A stretch of DNA of 64,000 nt, from assembly GCA_003506435.1 (NCBI GenBank), contig DOAQ01000028.1:46079-110078 (forward strand), given 5' to 3'. This DNA comes from Prolixibacteraceae bacterium. GTDB taxonomy: Bacteria; Bacteroidota; Bacteroidia; Bacteroidales; Prolixibacteraceae. Position 1 is the stretch's first letter. Every line of letters starts with the position of its first letter. A program made the translations under genes and the position numbers. Under the pieces are notes generated by a model. It saw only the letters and a list, made by a program, of their open reading frames with translations. It ran no database searches and was not told the DNA's origin. Positions 15,545 to 23,684 of the stretch are shown piece after piece.

Positions 15545-17212
15545 ATGGTTGCTCATTTACAAAACCTCGACTACATTGCTATTGGCATTTATGTTGCCCT
15601 GATGGCAGCAATCGGACTTTCGTTCGGATGGCTTATAAAGGATATTGGTTCGTATTTCAAGGGCGGAAGTACCGTGCCATGGGTAATGTCGGCCATCAGC
15701 AACTTTATGGCGTTGTTCAGCACTTTTGTTTTTGTGGCTTATGCCGGAATTTCTTACCAGCACGGATTGGTTTCCATTACGGTGTTTTGGTCAACTGTGC
15801 CGGCATGTATTATCGGCGGTGTTTTTCTGGGCAGAAGGTGGCGGCGAACAGGTCATACTACTCCGATGGAATACCTGGAACAACGATACAATTTATCTGT
15901 TCGTCAGACCATTACCTGGTTTGGGCTGATCATGCGTTTTCTCGATAACATGGTTCGTTTATATGCTATTGGTGTGTTTATCACCGTAGTTACGCCTTTG
16001 TCACTCGAATGGTCTGTCGTCATTTCCGGAATCATTGTTACCATTTTTAATGTCATTGGCGGTGTTTGGTCGGTAATTGTGATGAGTACTGTGCAGTTTT
16101 TTATTCTCATTCTGGCCGTATTCATCCTTTTCCCGCTTTCGATGATGGAAATTGGTGGTTTCGAGGTGTTGTACCAGAAAATTCCGGAGCACATGCACTG
16201 GTTCAATGGACCAAAAGGTAACTTTTTCTGGTTGGCCATTTTTTACCTGATGATCATCATCAAATACAACGAAAACTGGACTTTTATTCAGAAATTTTAT
16301 TGTGTGAAAGACGAAAAAGCCGCCATGAAAGTGGGAGTTGCTACTGGTTTAATGTTTTTTATTTTCACGCCGGTATTTCTTTTGCCAGCAGTTGCTTCGC
16401 GTTTAATTGTTCCTGAATTGGCTGATCCTGAAATGGCTTATGTGGTCGTTTCTAAAATGTTGTTGCCCGCCGGAATCATGGGGATTCTGTTCTCGTCGAT
16501 GTTTGCTGCCACCATGTCGTCGCTCAATGCCGAGTACAATATCATGTCCGGAGTTTTAACCAACGATGTATATAAAAGGCTGATCCACCCGAAGGCCGAT
16601 GAAAAACGCCTGCTTCTGGTAGCGCGATTGGCAACCGGAGTCGTGGGCGCGCTGATAGTTTTGGGTGCGATGTACGTCAATGTTTTTGGCGGTGCGTTCG
16701 AAGCGAATAAACTGTTTACTGGCATTCTGGCTATTCCACTTGGTTTTCCGCTTTTATTCGGTATTATTTTCAAAAAACCCAACTCAGTAGCAGCTATTCT
16801 GACGATTTTGGTTGGTGCCCTTTCAGGAATTATACTCAACGCCATGCCAACAATAAGTTGGGAGTGGGCAACGCTGATTGAAACCGGCATTTGCGCATTT
16901 ACCTATTTCGTGCCGGGTTATCTCATCAGGGAAAAAGAAAGCCATGTTAATCAGGTAAATGCCTTCTTTGTACAAATGGCAACGCCGATTCGCGAAGAGG
17001 ATAAGCCAGTTATTTCGTTTGAATATAAACGTACCCTGACTTATTTGTTTGTTTTCTCATTGCTGGTTTCCGGAGGTTTATTTGCCGGAATGAGCTTGCC
17101 TTCCATCCAAATTTTCAGCGGACAATTAAGTATGGCTGCGGGCATATTGTGTATGTTGGGAGCGTTAGCCTTATGGATTTACTTTAAAAAAGTCATTTCA
17201 AAAAACAAATAA
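15545..17212 (+). CDS. Sodium:solute symporter (SSS family), probable hexuronate importer
   Basis: Inner-membrane cotransporter of 555 residues with about 13-14 hydrophobic segments and the SSS architecture: a first helix near the N terminus (LDYIAIGIYVALMAAIGLSF), a long central repeat region and a C-terminal extra helix. It opens the operon whose next genes are uxaC, a fructuronate reductase, an RraA-like gene and uxuA, so its substrate is probably glucuronate, galacturonate or a uronate oligosaccharide. The stop codon lies 4 bases before uxaC. Substrate assignment rests on context, not on motif. Confidence 0.88.
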   Translation: MVAHLQNLDYIAIGIYVALMAAIGLSFGWLIKDIGSYFKGGSTVPWVMSAISNFMALFSTFVFVAYAGISYQHGLVSITVFWSTVPACIIGGVFLGRRWRRTGHTTPMEYLEQRYNLSVRQTITWFGLIMRFLDNMVRLYAIGVFITVVTPLSLEWSVVISGIIVTIFNVIGGVWSVIVMSTVQFFILILAVFILFPLSMMEIGGFEVLYQKIPEHMHWFNGPKGNFFWLAIFYLMIIIKYNENWTFIQKFYCVKDEKAAMKVGVATGLMFFIFTPVFLLPAVASRLIVPELADPEMAYVVVSKMLLPAGIMGILFSSMFAATMSSLNAEYNIMSGVLTNDVYKRLIHPKADEKRLLLVARLATGVVGALIVLGAMYVNVFGGAFEANKLFTGILAIPLGFPLLFGIIFKKPNSVAAILTILVGALSGIILNAMPTISWEWATLIETGICAFTYFVPGYLIREKESHVNQVNAFFVQMATPIREEDKPVISFEYKRTLTYLFVFSLLVSGGLFAGMSLPSIQIFSGQLSMAAGILCMLGALALWIYFKKVISKNK

Positions 17213-17216
17213 ACAG

Positions 17217-18620
17217 ATGAATTCATTTATAACGGATAATTTCCTGCTCACCAATAAAACGGCCCAAACGCTTTTTCATTCAGTTGTCAGCCAATTGCCT
17301 GTGGTCGATTATCACAACCATATGAACCCGCAATTTCTGGCCGAAAATAAACAGTTCGGAACCATTGCTGAATTGTGGGTAACCGGAGATCCATATAAAC
17401 ACCGGGCCATGCGCATCAATGGAATTCCTGAACTGGGAATCACCGGAAATGCCACCGACAAGGAAAAGTATCTGAACTGGGTGAAAACCTTTCCAAAAAC
17501 GATGGGAAATCCACTGTTTCATTGGACTTGCCTCGAATTGAAACATATTTTTGGAATTGATGAACTGCTCTCGGAACAAAATGCCGAAGCGATTTGGGAT
17601 CATTGCAATACAACGCTTCAGGAAGAAGGATTTAAAGCAATTGATTTGCTCCGGAAGTGGAATGCAGAAATCGTTTGTACCTCGGATGATTTGCTGGATG
17701 ACCTGACGCCACACAAAAACGCAACCGGATTGAATTTAGGGCTGGCCGTTTTACCTTCACTCAGAAGCGATTCGATGATTGCTTTCGAAACTCCGGGCTT
17801 TACCGGATGGCTTGCAAAACTCTCTCAAAGCACAGGGTTGGAAATTAAAACACTCGATCAATATAAAGAAGCCTTATTGCTGAAATTGAACAGTTTTGAT
17901 GAAGCAGGATGCCGCTTGTCTGACCATTCACTCGATGGGGGTTTTGTGTTCGATTTTTCTTCAGGTTCTAATCCTGATCAACTGTTTGGCTCGTGTATTT
18001 CAGGGGTTCAGCTTTCAGAGAGAGAACTGGCTATACTGAAAACACATATACTGGTTTTTCTGGGGCAGGAATATGGAAAACGAGGTTGGGTAATGCAGTT
18101 GCACATTGGCGCGCAGCGTTACACCAGTTCACGACTACGAAAAATTGCCGGTCCGGCGGGCGGTTATGCTACTATTGGCCAAAGCTGTGACATTCGGAGT
18201 TTATGCTTCTTTTTGGATGTGCTTGAACAAAAGGGACAATTGCCACGAACCATTTTATATACGCTGAATCCGACCGACAATGCTGCATTTGCCACGTTAA
18301 CCGGTTCGTTTTCCGAAGACGGATTGGCCGGAAAAGTCCAGTTTGGCCCGGCCTGGTGGTACAACGATCATTACGACGGGATGCGCCAACAGTTGATTGC
18401 TTTATCAAGCTATGGGCTATTGAACCATTTTATTGGAATGACAACCGATTCGAGAAGTATACTTTCATTTTCGCGCCATGAATATTTTCGCCGTCTTTTG
18501 TGCAATCTAATCGGTGAGTGGGTTGAAAGCGGACTGCTACCCGGTGACTTTCAACTTTTAAATCAACTGGTGGCCGATATTGCATACAACAATAGTAAAA
18601 ACATGATTCTAAAAAGATAA
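17217..18620 (+). CDS. uxaC: Glucuronate/galacturonate isomerase UxaC
   Basis: Cytoplasmic uronate isomerase converting D-glucuronate to D-fructuronate and D-galacturonate to D-tagaturonate. At 467 residues it has the normal family length. The metal-binding HNH of the first strand (DYHNHMNP, His33 and His35), the GPAWWYNDHYDGM segment and the C-terminal MTTDSRSILSFSRHEYFRR segment are all characteristic of the amidohydrolase-fold UxaC family. It overlaps closely with its neighbours (4 bases to both the symporter and the reductase gene), so one transcript is expected. It supplies substrate to the downstream reductase. Confidence 0.96.
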   Translation: MNSFITDNFLLTNKTAQTLFHSVVSQLPVVDYHNHMNPQFLAENKQFGTIAELWVTGDPYKHRAMRINGIPELGITGNATDKEKYLNWVKTFPKTMGNPLFHWTCLELKHIFGIDELLSEQNAEAIWDHCNTTLQEEGFKAIDLLRKWNAEIVCTSDDLLDDLTPHKNATGLNLGLAVLPSLRSDSMIAFETPGFTGWLAKLSQSTGLEIKTLDQYKEALLLKLNSFDEAGCRLSDHSLDGGFVFDFSSGSNPDQLFGSCISGVQLSERELAILKTHILVFLGQEYGKRGWVMQLHIGAQRYTSSRLRKIAGPAGGYATIGQSCDIRSLCFFLDVLEQKGQLPRTILYTLNPTDNAAFATLTGSFSEDGLAGKVQFGPAWWYNDHYDGMRQQLIALSSYGLLNHFIGMTTDSRSILSFSRHEYFRRLLCNLIGEWVESGLLPGDFQLLNQLVADIAYNNSKNMILKR

Positions 18621-18624
18621 TGAT

Positions 18625-19467
18625 ATGACAATTCAAATGAATGGGAAAATTGCAATTGTAACCGGAGCCGGAGGAACGCTTTGTTCGGAAATGGCCCGAA
18701 ACCTTGCTCAACAGGGAGCTAAAGTTGCCTTGATCGGAAGAAATCTGGAAAAATTAAAAAAGGTTGAGCAGGAGATCACTAAAAATGGTGGGGCCGCTAT
18801 CTCTGTAAGCGCCGATGTAACTGATCAATCTCAGGTTGAAGCAGCAAGAATGACAATAATAAATACTTTCGGGTTTTGCGACATCCTGATCAATGGAGCA
18901 GGGGGCAACCAGCCCGATGCCGTTACCACCATCAGTGAATTTAATGATGAAGAGCTGAACCAGGAGAAAGGCATACGCGGCTTTTTCAACCTGAGCATGG
19001 AAAAATTCAGCAATGTAATCGAAACCAACACGATGGGAACTGTTATTCCTTGCTTTGTTTTTGGAAAAGACATGGCTGAAAAGAAAAGCGGGGTTATTAT
19101 CAATATTGCTTCCATGAACAGTTTCCGTCCTTTGTCGAGAGTTGGCGCTTATGGGATGGCAAAAGCTGGTATTATGAACTTCACCCAGTGGCTGGCAGCC
19201 TATCTGGCACCAGCCAATATCCGGGTAAATGCTATTGCTCCGGGCTTTTTCCTGAACGAAAGGAGTACGAAATTGTTGACTACACCGGATGGCGGTTTTA
19301 CAGAAAGGGGCGGAAATATTATCCGGCAAACCCCATTAAAACGTTTTGGTAAAGCCTCCGAGTTGATTGGTTGCATCAACTGGCTGATTGACGACGAAGC
19401 TGCCGGGTTTGTGACCGGAATAACAATCCCTGTAGACGGAGGTTTTTTAGCTGATTCAGGAATCTGA
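18625..19467 (+). CDS. SDR-type D-mannonate oxidoreductase (fructuronate reductase)
   Basis: Short-chain dehydrogenase of 280 residues with the nucleotide-binding motif TGAGGTL near residue 13, the NGAGG motif near 90 and the catalytic Tyr176 and Lys180 (VGAYGMAK). Its position between uxaC and uxuA and its resemblance to the SDR fructuronate reductases (YjmF/UxuB-type) indicate NAD(P)H-dependent interconversion of D-fructuronate and D-mannonate. This replaces the long-chain UxuB found in enterobacteria. Confidence in the substrate is high by context and moderate by motif alone. Confidence 0.9.
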   Translation: MTIQMNGKIAIVTGAGGTLCSEMARNLAQQGAKVALIGRNLEKLKKVEQEITKNGGAAISVSADVTDQSQVEAARMTIINTFGFCDILINGAGGNQPDAVTTISEFNDEELNQEKGIRGFFNLSMEKFSNVIETNTMGTVIPCFVFGKDMAEKKSGVIINIASMNSFRPLSRVGAYGMAKAGIMNFTQWLAAYLAPANIRVNAIAPGFFLNERSTKLLTTPDGGFTERGGNIIRQTPLKRFGKASELIGCINWLIDDEAAGFVTGITIPVDGGFLADSGI

Positions 19468-19479
19468 AAATTTTAAAAT

Positions 19480-20223
19480 ATGAGTACCGATCAATACAAG
19501 AAAGAAGTAAGTATGATGAAGCTGGATAAGCTCATCGAACTAAGAGAAGGAATTTCAAAAAAAGAATTTCCTATTTCTGAAAGTGAATTACTACAACGTT
19601 TTGAGCAATTATACACGGGTGCAATAAACGATGTGCTTCGCGAATTTTGCCTGATGGACCAGGCTTTACCCAGCCATATTATACCGTTGCGGGAATACCA
19701 AACTATTGCAGGAATTGCTTTTACAGTAAAAAGTTCGCCCAATACCAAAGTCCGGGGAGAAATGGAATTCCGGACCCAAATGCTGGACGAAATGCACGAA
19801 AACGCTTTTGTAGTTTGGGATAGCAGCAAAGATGAAAAGTCAACATCGTGGGGTGGAGTGATGACTGCCACCGCAAAAGGTAAAAAGATTAAAGCGGCCT
19901 GTATTGATGGCGGGATCAGAGATACACACCAGATTCTCGAAGCTGATTTTCCGGTTTTTTACAGATACCGCACGTCGAACGGCAGCCTGGGGCGATGCCT
20001 GATTACCCACTACCAGGTTCCTATTGAAATCGGAAGTGTTTTCATCAAGCCCGGGGATGTGGTGTTAGGCGATGTTGACGGAGTTTTGGTAGTTCCCCGG
20101 GATATTGCTTACGATGTGCTTGTGCGGGCAGAAGAAATCAAAGAGAACGAAAAGAAAATTTTTGGATGGGTGAAAGAAGGTCAATCGGTAAAAGATATTA
20201 CTGATAAAGGAGGCTATTTTTAA
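19480..20223 (+). CDS. RraA-family aldolase/decarboxylase-like protein
   Basis: RraA/HMG-aldolase fold protein of 247 residues. The divalent-metal and substrate-binding signature is intact: CIDGGIRDTHQI with Arg147 and Asp148, followed by the GDVDGVLVVP stretch near residues 188-198. This pattern is seen in the aldolase/oxaloacetate-decarboxylase members and argues against a purely regulatory RNase E inhibitor role. In the operon it sits between the fructuronate reductase and mannonate dehydratase, so a retro-aldol step on a 2-keto-3-deoxy sugar acid is conceivable. That is inference; no KDG kinase or KDPG aldolase gene lies in this operon. The ATG at 19480 is used; internal ATGs at 19513 or 19516 are possible. 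Confidence 0.85.
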   Translation: MSTDQYKKEVSMMKLDKLIELREGISKKEFPISESELLQRFEQLYTGAINDVLREFCLMDQALPSHIIPLREYQTIAGIAFTVKSSPNTKVRGEMEFRTQMLDEMHENAFVVWDSSKDEKSTSWGGVMTATAKGKKIKAACIDGGIRDTHQILEADFPVFYRYRTSNGSLGRCLITHYQVPIEIGSVFIKPGDVVLGDVDGVLVVPRDIAYDVLVRAEEIKENEKKIFGWVKEGQSVKDITDKGGYF

Positions 20224-20228
20224 TAATA

Positions 20229-20260
20229 CCCCTGACAGGGTTTTAAACTCTGTCAGGGAT
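20229..20260. repeat. Palindromic repeat between rraA-like gene and uxuA
   Basis: cccctgacagggttt and aactctgtcagggat form an imperfect hairpin of the same family as the 33-bp palindrome at 8989-9021. It lies a few bases after the rraA-like stop and 15 bases before the uxuA start, inside the operon. It could act as a processing or attenuation hairpin. Confidence 0.85.
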
Positions 20261-20275
20261 AAAAAACTATTTAAT

Positions 20276-21271
20276 ATGAAACTAACAATGCTCCTTCCTC
20301 CAAAGTATGATGAACGAAAATGGACACTGGCTCGTCAGATAGGAGTAAAATATGCCATTACCAAAGCAATGCCTTCGTTGTCGGGCAAACCTGCCCCGTA
20401 TGATTTTGAGGCGCTAAAAAGCATTCAGGAGAATTTTGCAGAAGCAGGTTTTCAGCTTTACGGGCTGGAAGGCGACCAGTTTGATATGTCGCCCATCAAG
20501 CTTGGTTTGCCAAATCGCGACGAATGGATTGCAAAGTATTGCCAAATGGTTGAAAACATGGGCAGACTCGGAATCCCGCTTTTATGCTACAACTTCATGG
20601 CTTCTATTGGCTGGTTCCGCACGAAAATAGACGTGCCCGAACGGGGTGGCGCATTGACCAGCGAATTCGATTTTGAAGAGGTGAAAGATAAACTTGTCCC
20701 TGAATCGGAACAGATTTCTGAAGAAAAAGTATGGGATAACCTTTGGTATTTTCTGGATGCTATACTTCCTGTTGCCGAAAAATACGGTATCCAAATGGCT
20801 TTACATCCCGATGATCCGCCCATCAGCCCCTTTATGGGAGTTGGTCGAATACTGACTTCTGCTGCAGCTTTCGACACCATTTTAAAACGCAAACCCAGTC
20901 AGTCAAATGGTATCACTTTCTGCCAGGCGACTTTTAAAACGATGGGGGAGGACCTGAAATCCATCTCCTCGCGCTGGCTGAAGGATAACCGAATTTTCTT
21001 TCTGCACCTGCGTGATGTCGAGGGGGATAAATACAAATTCAGGGAAACCTTCCACGACAATGGCCCTACTCCAATGGCCGAAATGCTGAAGCATTATTAC
21101 GATAACGGGTTTGACGGCGCAATCAGGCCCGATCATGCCCCTGCCATGTTTGGCGAAACTCAACAAGATTTTTCCGGTGGAATTTCAGCCGGTTACGAAA
21201 TGACCGGAAAAATATTTGCAATCGGTTGTATAAAGGGAGTTTGCGAATCATATAAAATCAATCTCGAATAA
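20276..21271 (+). CDS. uxuA: Mannonate dehydratase UxuA
   Basis: Cytoplasmic dehydratase converting D-mannonate to 2-keto-3-deoxygluconate, the last common step of the glucuronate branch. Hallmark segments are present: LCYNFMASIGWFRT near residue 104, MALHPDDPPISP near 177 and AIRPDHAPAMFG near 281. The protein has 331 residues, shorter than the roughly 390 of the E. coli enzyme, which places it in the compact clade. A decayed copy of its last ~270 bases is found at 25146-25418, after the second GH-A gene. It is separated from the first GH-A gene by 17 bases. Confidence 0.95.
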   Translation: MKLTMLLPPKYDERKWTLARQIGVKYAITKAMPSLSGKPAPYDFEALKSIQENFAEAGFQLYGLEGDQFDMSPIKLGLPNRDEWIAKYCQMVENMGRLGIPLLCYNFMASIGWFRTKIDVPERGGALTSEFDFEEVKDKLVPESEQISEEKVWDNLWYFLDAILPVAEKYGIQMALHPDDPPISPFMGVGRILTSAAAFDTILKRKPSQSNGITFCQATFKTMGEDLKSISSRWLKDNRIFFLHLRDVEGDKYKFRETFHDNGPTPMAEMLKHYYDNGFDGAIRPDHAPAMFGETQQDFSGGISAGYEMTGKIFAIGCIKGVCESYKINLE

Positions 21272-21288
21272 ATAGTGAATAGCCTTAT

Positions 21289-22713
21289 ATGAATAGAAAG
21301 TCATATATAATCAGCCTGATTTTGATGTTTTCTTTTGGATTCGCTCAGGCACAAACAACCAACGATGTCAAATTTGACTATCTCGGGAAAATAAAACCTC
21401 GTTCAGCTAAAGAAATTCAATCATCGTTGATTTCAGTTGGCGCCGAGATGATGGATCGTGATTATACAATTTATAAAAACTGGAAAGAATATTTAGGGCC
21501 GCTGGGCATTAAAAAAGCACGCATCCAGTCGGGGTGGGCAAAATGCGAAAAAGTACAGGGAGTGTATGACTGGGCATGGCTCGATGAAATTATTTTCGAC
21601 ATGGTTGCGCAGGGTGTCGAACCCTGGATAGACCTTTGTTACGGCAATCCGATTTACCCGGGAGGCGGCGGTTTTACCCTGAAAAATAAACATCTTCCTT
21701 CTTCGGAAGAAGCACTGAAAGCATGGGAAAATTATGTCAGGGCAATTGTAACCAGGTATAATGATTACGTAGATGAATGGGAAATCTGGAACGAACCCAA
21801 TTACGGGATTCAACCGGAACAATTCGCCCGGTTTTCGGTATTGACGGCGAAGGCAATTAAATCGGTACAACCGGATGCAACAGTAATCGGGCTGGCATTG
21901 GGAAGCCAGGTAAATTATCAATATGCCGATGGAGTGTTTGCTGAAATCGAGAAGATGGATGGAATTAAATACATCGACCAGGTTGTCCACCACCGCCACA
22001 TTACCGCTCCTGAAATTGATGAGCCCGAAATAGAACTGGAACGTGTAATCGATAAATATTCTTCGCGAATAATTATCCGCCAAGGTGAAGCCGGATGCCC
22101 GACACAAAAAAGCGATATGTTCGCCATGAAAGATCAGGACTGGAACGAATTACAGCAGGCAAAACATATTTTACGGAGGTTGATGTATGACTTGGGCAGA
22201 GGAAAGGAAACCAGTATTTTCACCATTATCGACGCCCGGTATGACATCGATGGGAAAAGTGTCTGGAATTATAAAGGATTGCTGGCTTCCAACGAAAAGC
22301 TCGAAGTCAGTCGTGTGAAACCAGCCTATTATGCCTTGCAGAATGCCACTTCTGTTTTCGATTCTTCTTTAAAACCAATCAGCCGGTTTTCGTACGAAGC
22401 AGTTAACGATACCAATCTGTTTGTTTTTGCCCATGAAAACAGTTATACCCGGAAACAAGCAGTTGTCCTGTGGTACGGAAACCGGAAACCTACACTTTCG
22501 GTTGAAAAACAGGAAACAGATATTACGGTTTTTGGCGGAAACTTCGATTTTCCTGTTTGGGTTGATTTACGCACCGGCGAAGTTTTTGCTATCCCTGAAA
22601 ATAAATGGAAAAGGAACGGCAACATCTACCGGTTTTCGGAAGTCCCTGTTTACGACTCGCCTGTGTTGATCATTGATCAATCGTTGATAACCATAGTGGC
22701 AGATAATAAATAA
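21289..22713 (+). CDS. Exported clan GH-A glycoside hydrolase, paralogue A
   Basis: Secreted (beta/alpha)8 hydrolase of 474 residues with signal peptide ending in FAQAQ. The clan GH-A acid/base motif is WEIWNEPN (Glu169) and the probable nucleophile is Glu267 in IIIRQGEAGCP. A C-terminal beta domain (about 360-474) resembles those of GH39-like enzymes. It is clearly paralogous to the gene at 23685: shared segments include DRDY, KKARIQ/KKIRLQ, GGWAK-like, YDWAWLD/YNWAWLD and the terminal YDSPVLI.DQSLITI. It is co-transcribed with uronate catabolism genes, so release of a uronic acid or cleavage of a uronate-containing glycan is likely. The GH family could not be fixed; GH39 is the nearest I can name. 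Confidence 0.8.
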   Translation: MNRKSYIISLILMFSFGFAQAQTTNDVKFDYLGKIKPRSAKEIQSSLISVGAEMMDRDYTIYKNWKEYLGPLGIKKARIQSGWAKCEKVQGVYDWAWLDEIIFDMVAQGVEPWIDLCYGNPIYPGGGGFTLKNKHLPSSEEALKAWENYVRAIVTRYNDYVDEWEIWNEPNYGIQPEQFARFSVLTAKAIKSVQPDATVIGLALGSQVNYQYADGVFAEIEKMDGIKYIDQVVHHRHITAPEIDEPEIELERVIDKYSSRIIIRQGEAGCPTQKSDMFAMKDQDWNELQQAKHILRRLMYDLGRGKETSIFTIIDARYDIDGKSVWNYKGLLASNEKLEVSRVKPAYYALQNATSVFDSSLKPISRFSYEAVNDTNLFVFAHENSYTRKQAVVLWYGNRKPTLSVEKQETDITVFGGNFDFPVWVDLRTGEVFAIPENKWKRNGNIYRFSEVPVYDSPVLIIDQSLITIVADNK

Positions 22714-22735
22714 GCAACTAGAAATTGAACAACTA

Positions 22736-23662
22736 ATGGAACTGAAAATAAAATTGAAATATGCTATTCTTACAATCCTGGTGGTTGGCTTTTTTTTCGT
22801 TCAGCCATGCAATGCACAGCCGGTTGAAATTCCTTTGTATGATAATAATTCCGGGATTAAGAAAGACAGCCAGTCAGAGAATCGGAGGTATAATCCTGCT
22901 GGAGAATTAACTCATATTTCCAGCGTGGCTGTTCCGAGGTTGCTGGTTTATAAACCTGAAAGTCCCTGTGGAACAGGAATTATCATTTGTCCGGGAGGAG
23001 GTTACAGCAATCTGAATGTAGAAAACACAAGGTTTGTTGCCAACCGTTTGAACCGAATGGGAATTACAGTTTTTGTGCTGGTTTACCGGTTGCCTGTCAA
23101 TCTTTTGAGTCCCGACAAATCAATCGCCTCTTTGCAGGATGTACAGGCCTCATTCCGGTTGGTCAGAAGCAGGTTAGCCGAATGGGGGCTTTTATCTGAC
23201 AGAATCGGGTTATGGGGGTCATCGGCCGGAGGGCATCTGGCCGCCATGGCGGCAACGCACTATTCGACTTCGTATGTTTCAGGAGCCGATACTTCCGGGC
23301 TTCGCCCCGATTTCCTTGTTTTAACCTTTCCTGTTGTCAGCTTCCGCCCCGGATTGGTGCATAAAGGCTCAATGAAAAATCTGCTGGGGGAAAATCCGGA
23401 TGAACAACAAATTGCTTATTATTCCCCCGACGAATGGGTCAATACCCGTACACCGGTTGCATTTATCGTCCATGCAAACGATGATAAGAGCGTCTCTGCC
23501 TGCAATAGCATCCGTTTTTACGAAGCGTTGAAAAAAGCTGGAGTCCCTGCTGAATTGCATATTTATGAAAATGGTGGACATGGTTTCGGAATTGCCCCTG
23601 ATGTGGGCGATTCGTGGTTCTCTCAGCTTGAAATTTGGCTGAAAGGAAGGGGCCTAATTTGA
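22736..23662 (+). CDS. Exported alpha/beta-hydrolase, carbohydrate esterase-like
   Basis: Secreted esterase of 308 residues with a signal peptide (a run ending in CNAQP). The fold shows the oxyanion-hole segment CPGGGYSNL near residue 85, the nucleophile Ser163 in GSSAGG, an acidic residue in HANDDKS near 258 and the catalytic His in ENGGHGFG near 286. This pattern is that of the BD-FAE/acetyl-xylan-esterase-like group that removes acetyl or feruloyl groups from polysaccharides. It lies between two paralogous GH-A hydrolases in the uronate operon, consistent with de-esterifying their substrate. Specificity is unknown. Confidence 0.85.
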   Translation: MELKIKLKYAILTILVVGFFFVQPCNAQPVEIPLYDNNSGIKKDSQSENRRYNPAGELTHISSVAVPRLLVYKPESPCGTGIIICPGGGYSNLNVENTRFVANRLNRMGITVFVLVYRLPVNLLSPDKSIASLQDVQASFRLVRSRLAEWGLLSDRIGLWGSSAGGHLAAMAATHYSTSYVSGADTSGLRPDFLVLTFPVVSFRPGLVHKGSMKNLLGENPDEQQIAYYSPDEWVNTRTPVAFIVHANDDKSVSACNSIRFYEALKKAGVPAELHIYENGGHGFGIAPDVGDSWFSQLEIWLKGRGLI

Positions 23663-23684
23663 AAATATATTATTAAACGACAAA

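Noticed and set aside
18754..19329. Long minus-strand frame opposite the SDR gene
   Set aside because: The plus-strand frame carries complete SDR motifs; the antisense product is compositionally odd and unrecognisable.
21493..22107. Long open frame on the minus strand opposite GH-A paralogue A
   Set aside because: It is a shadow of the plus-strand gene, whose protein has clear catalytic motifs. The antisense translation shows no family-like sequence.
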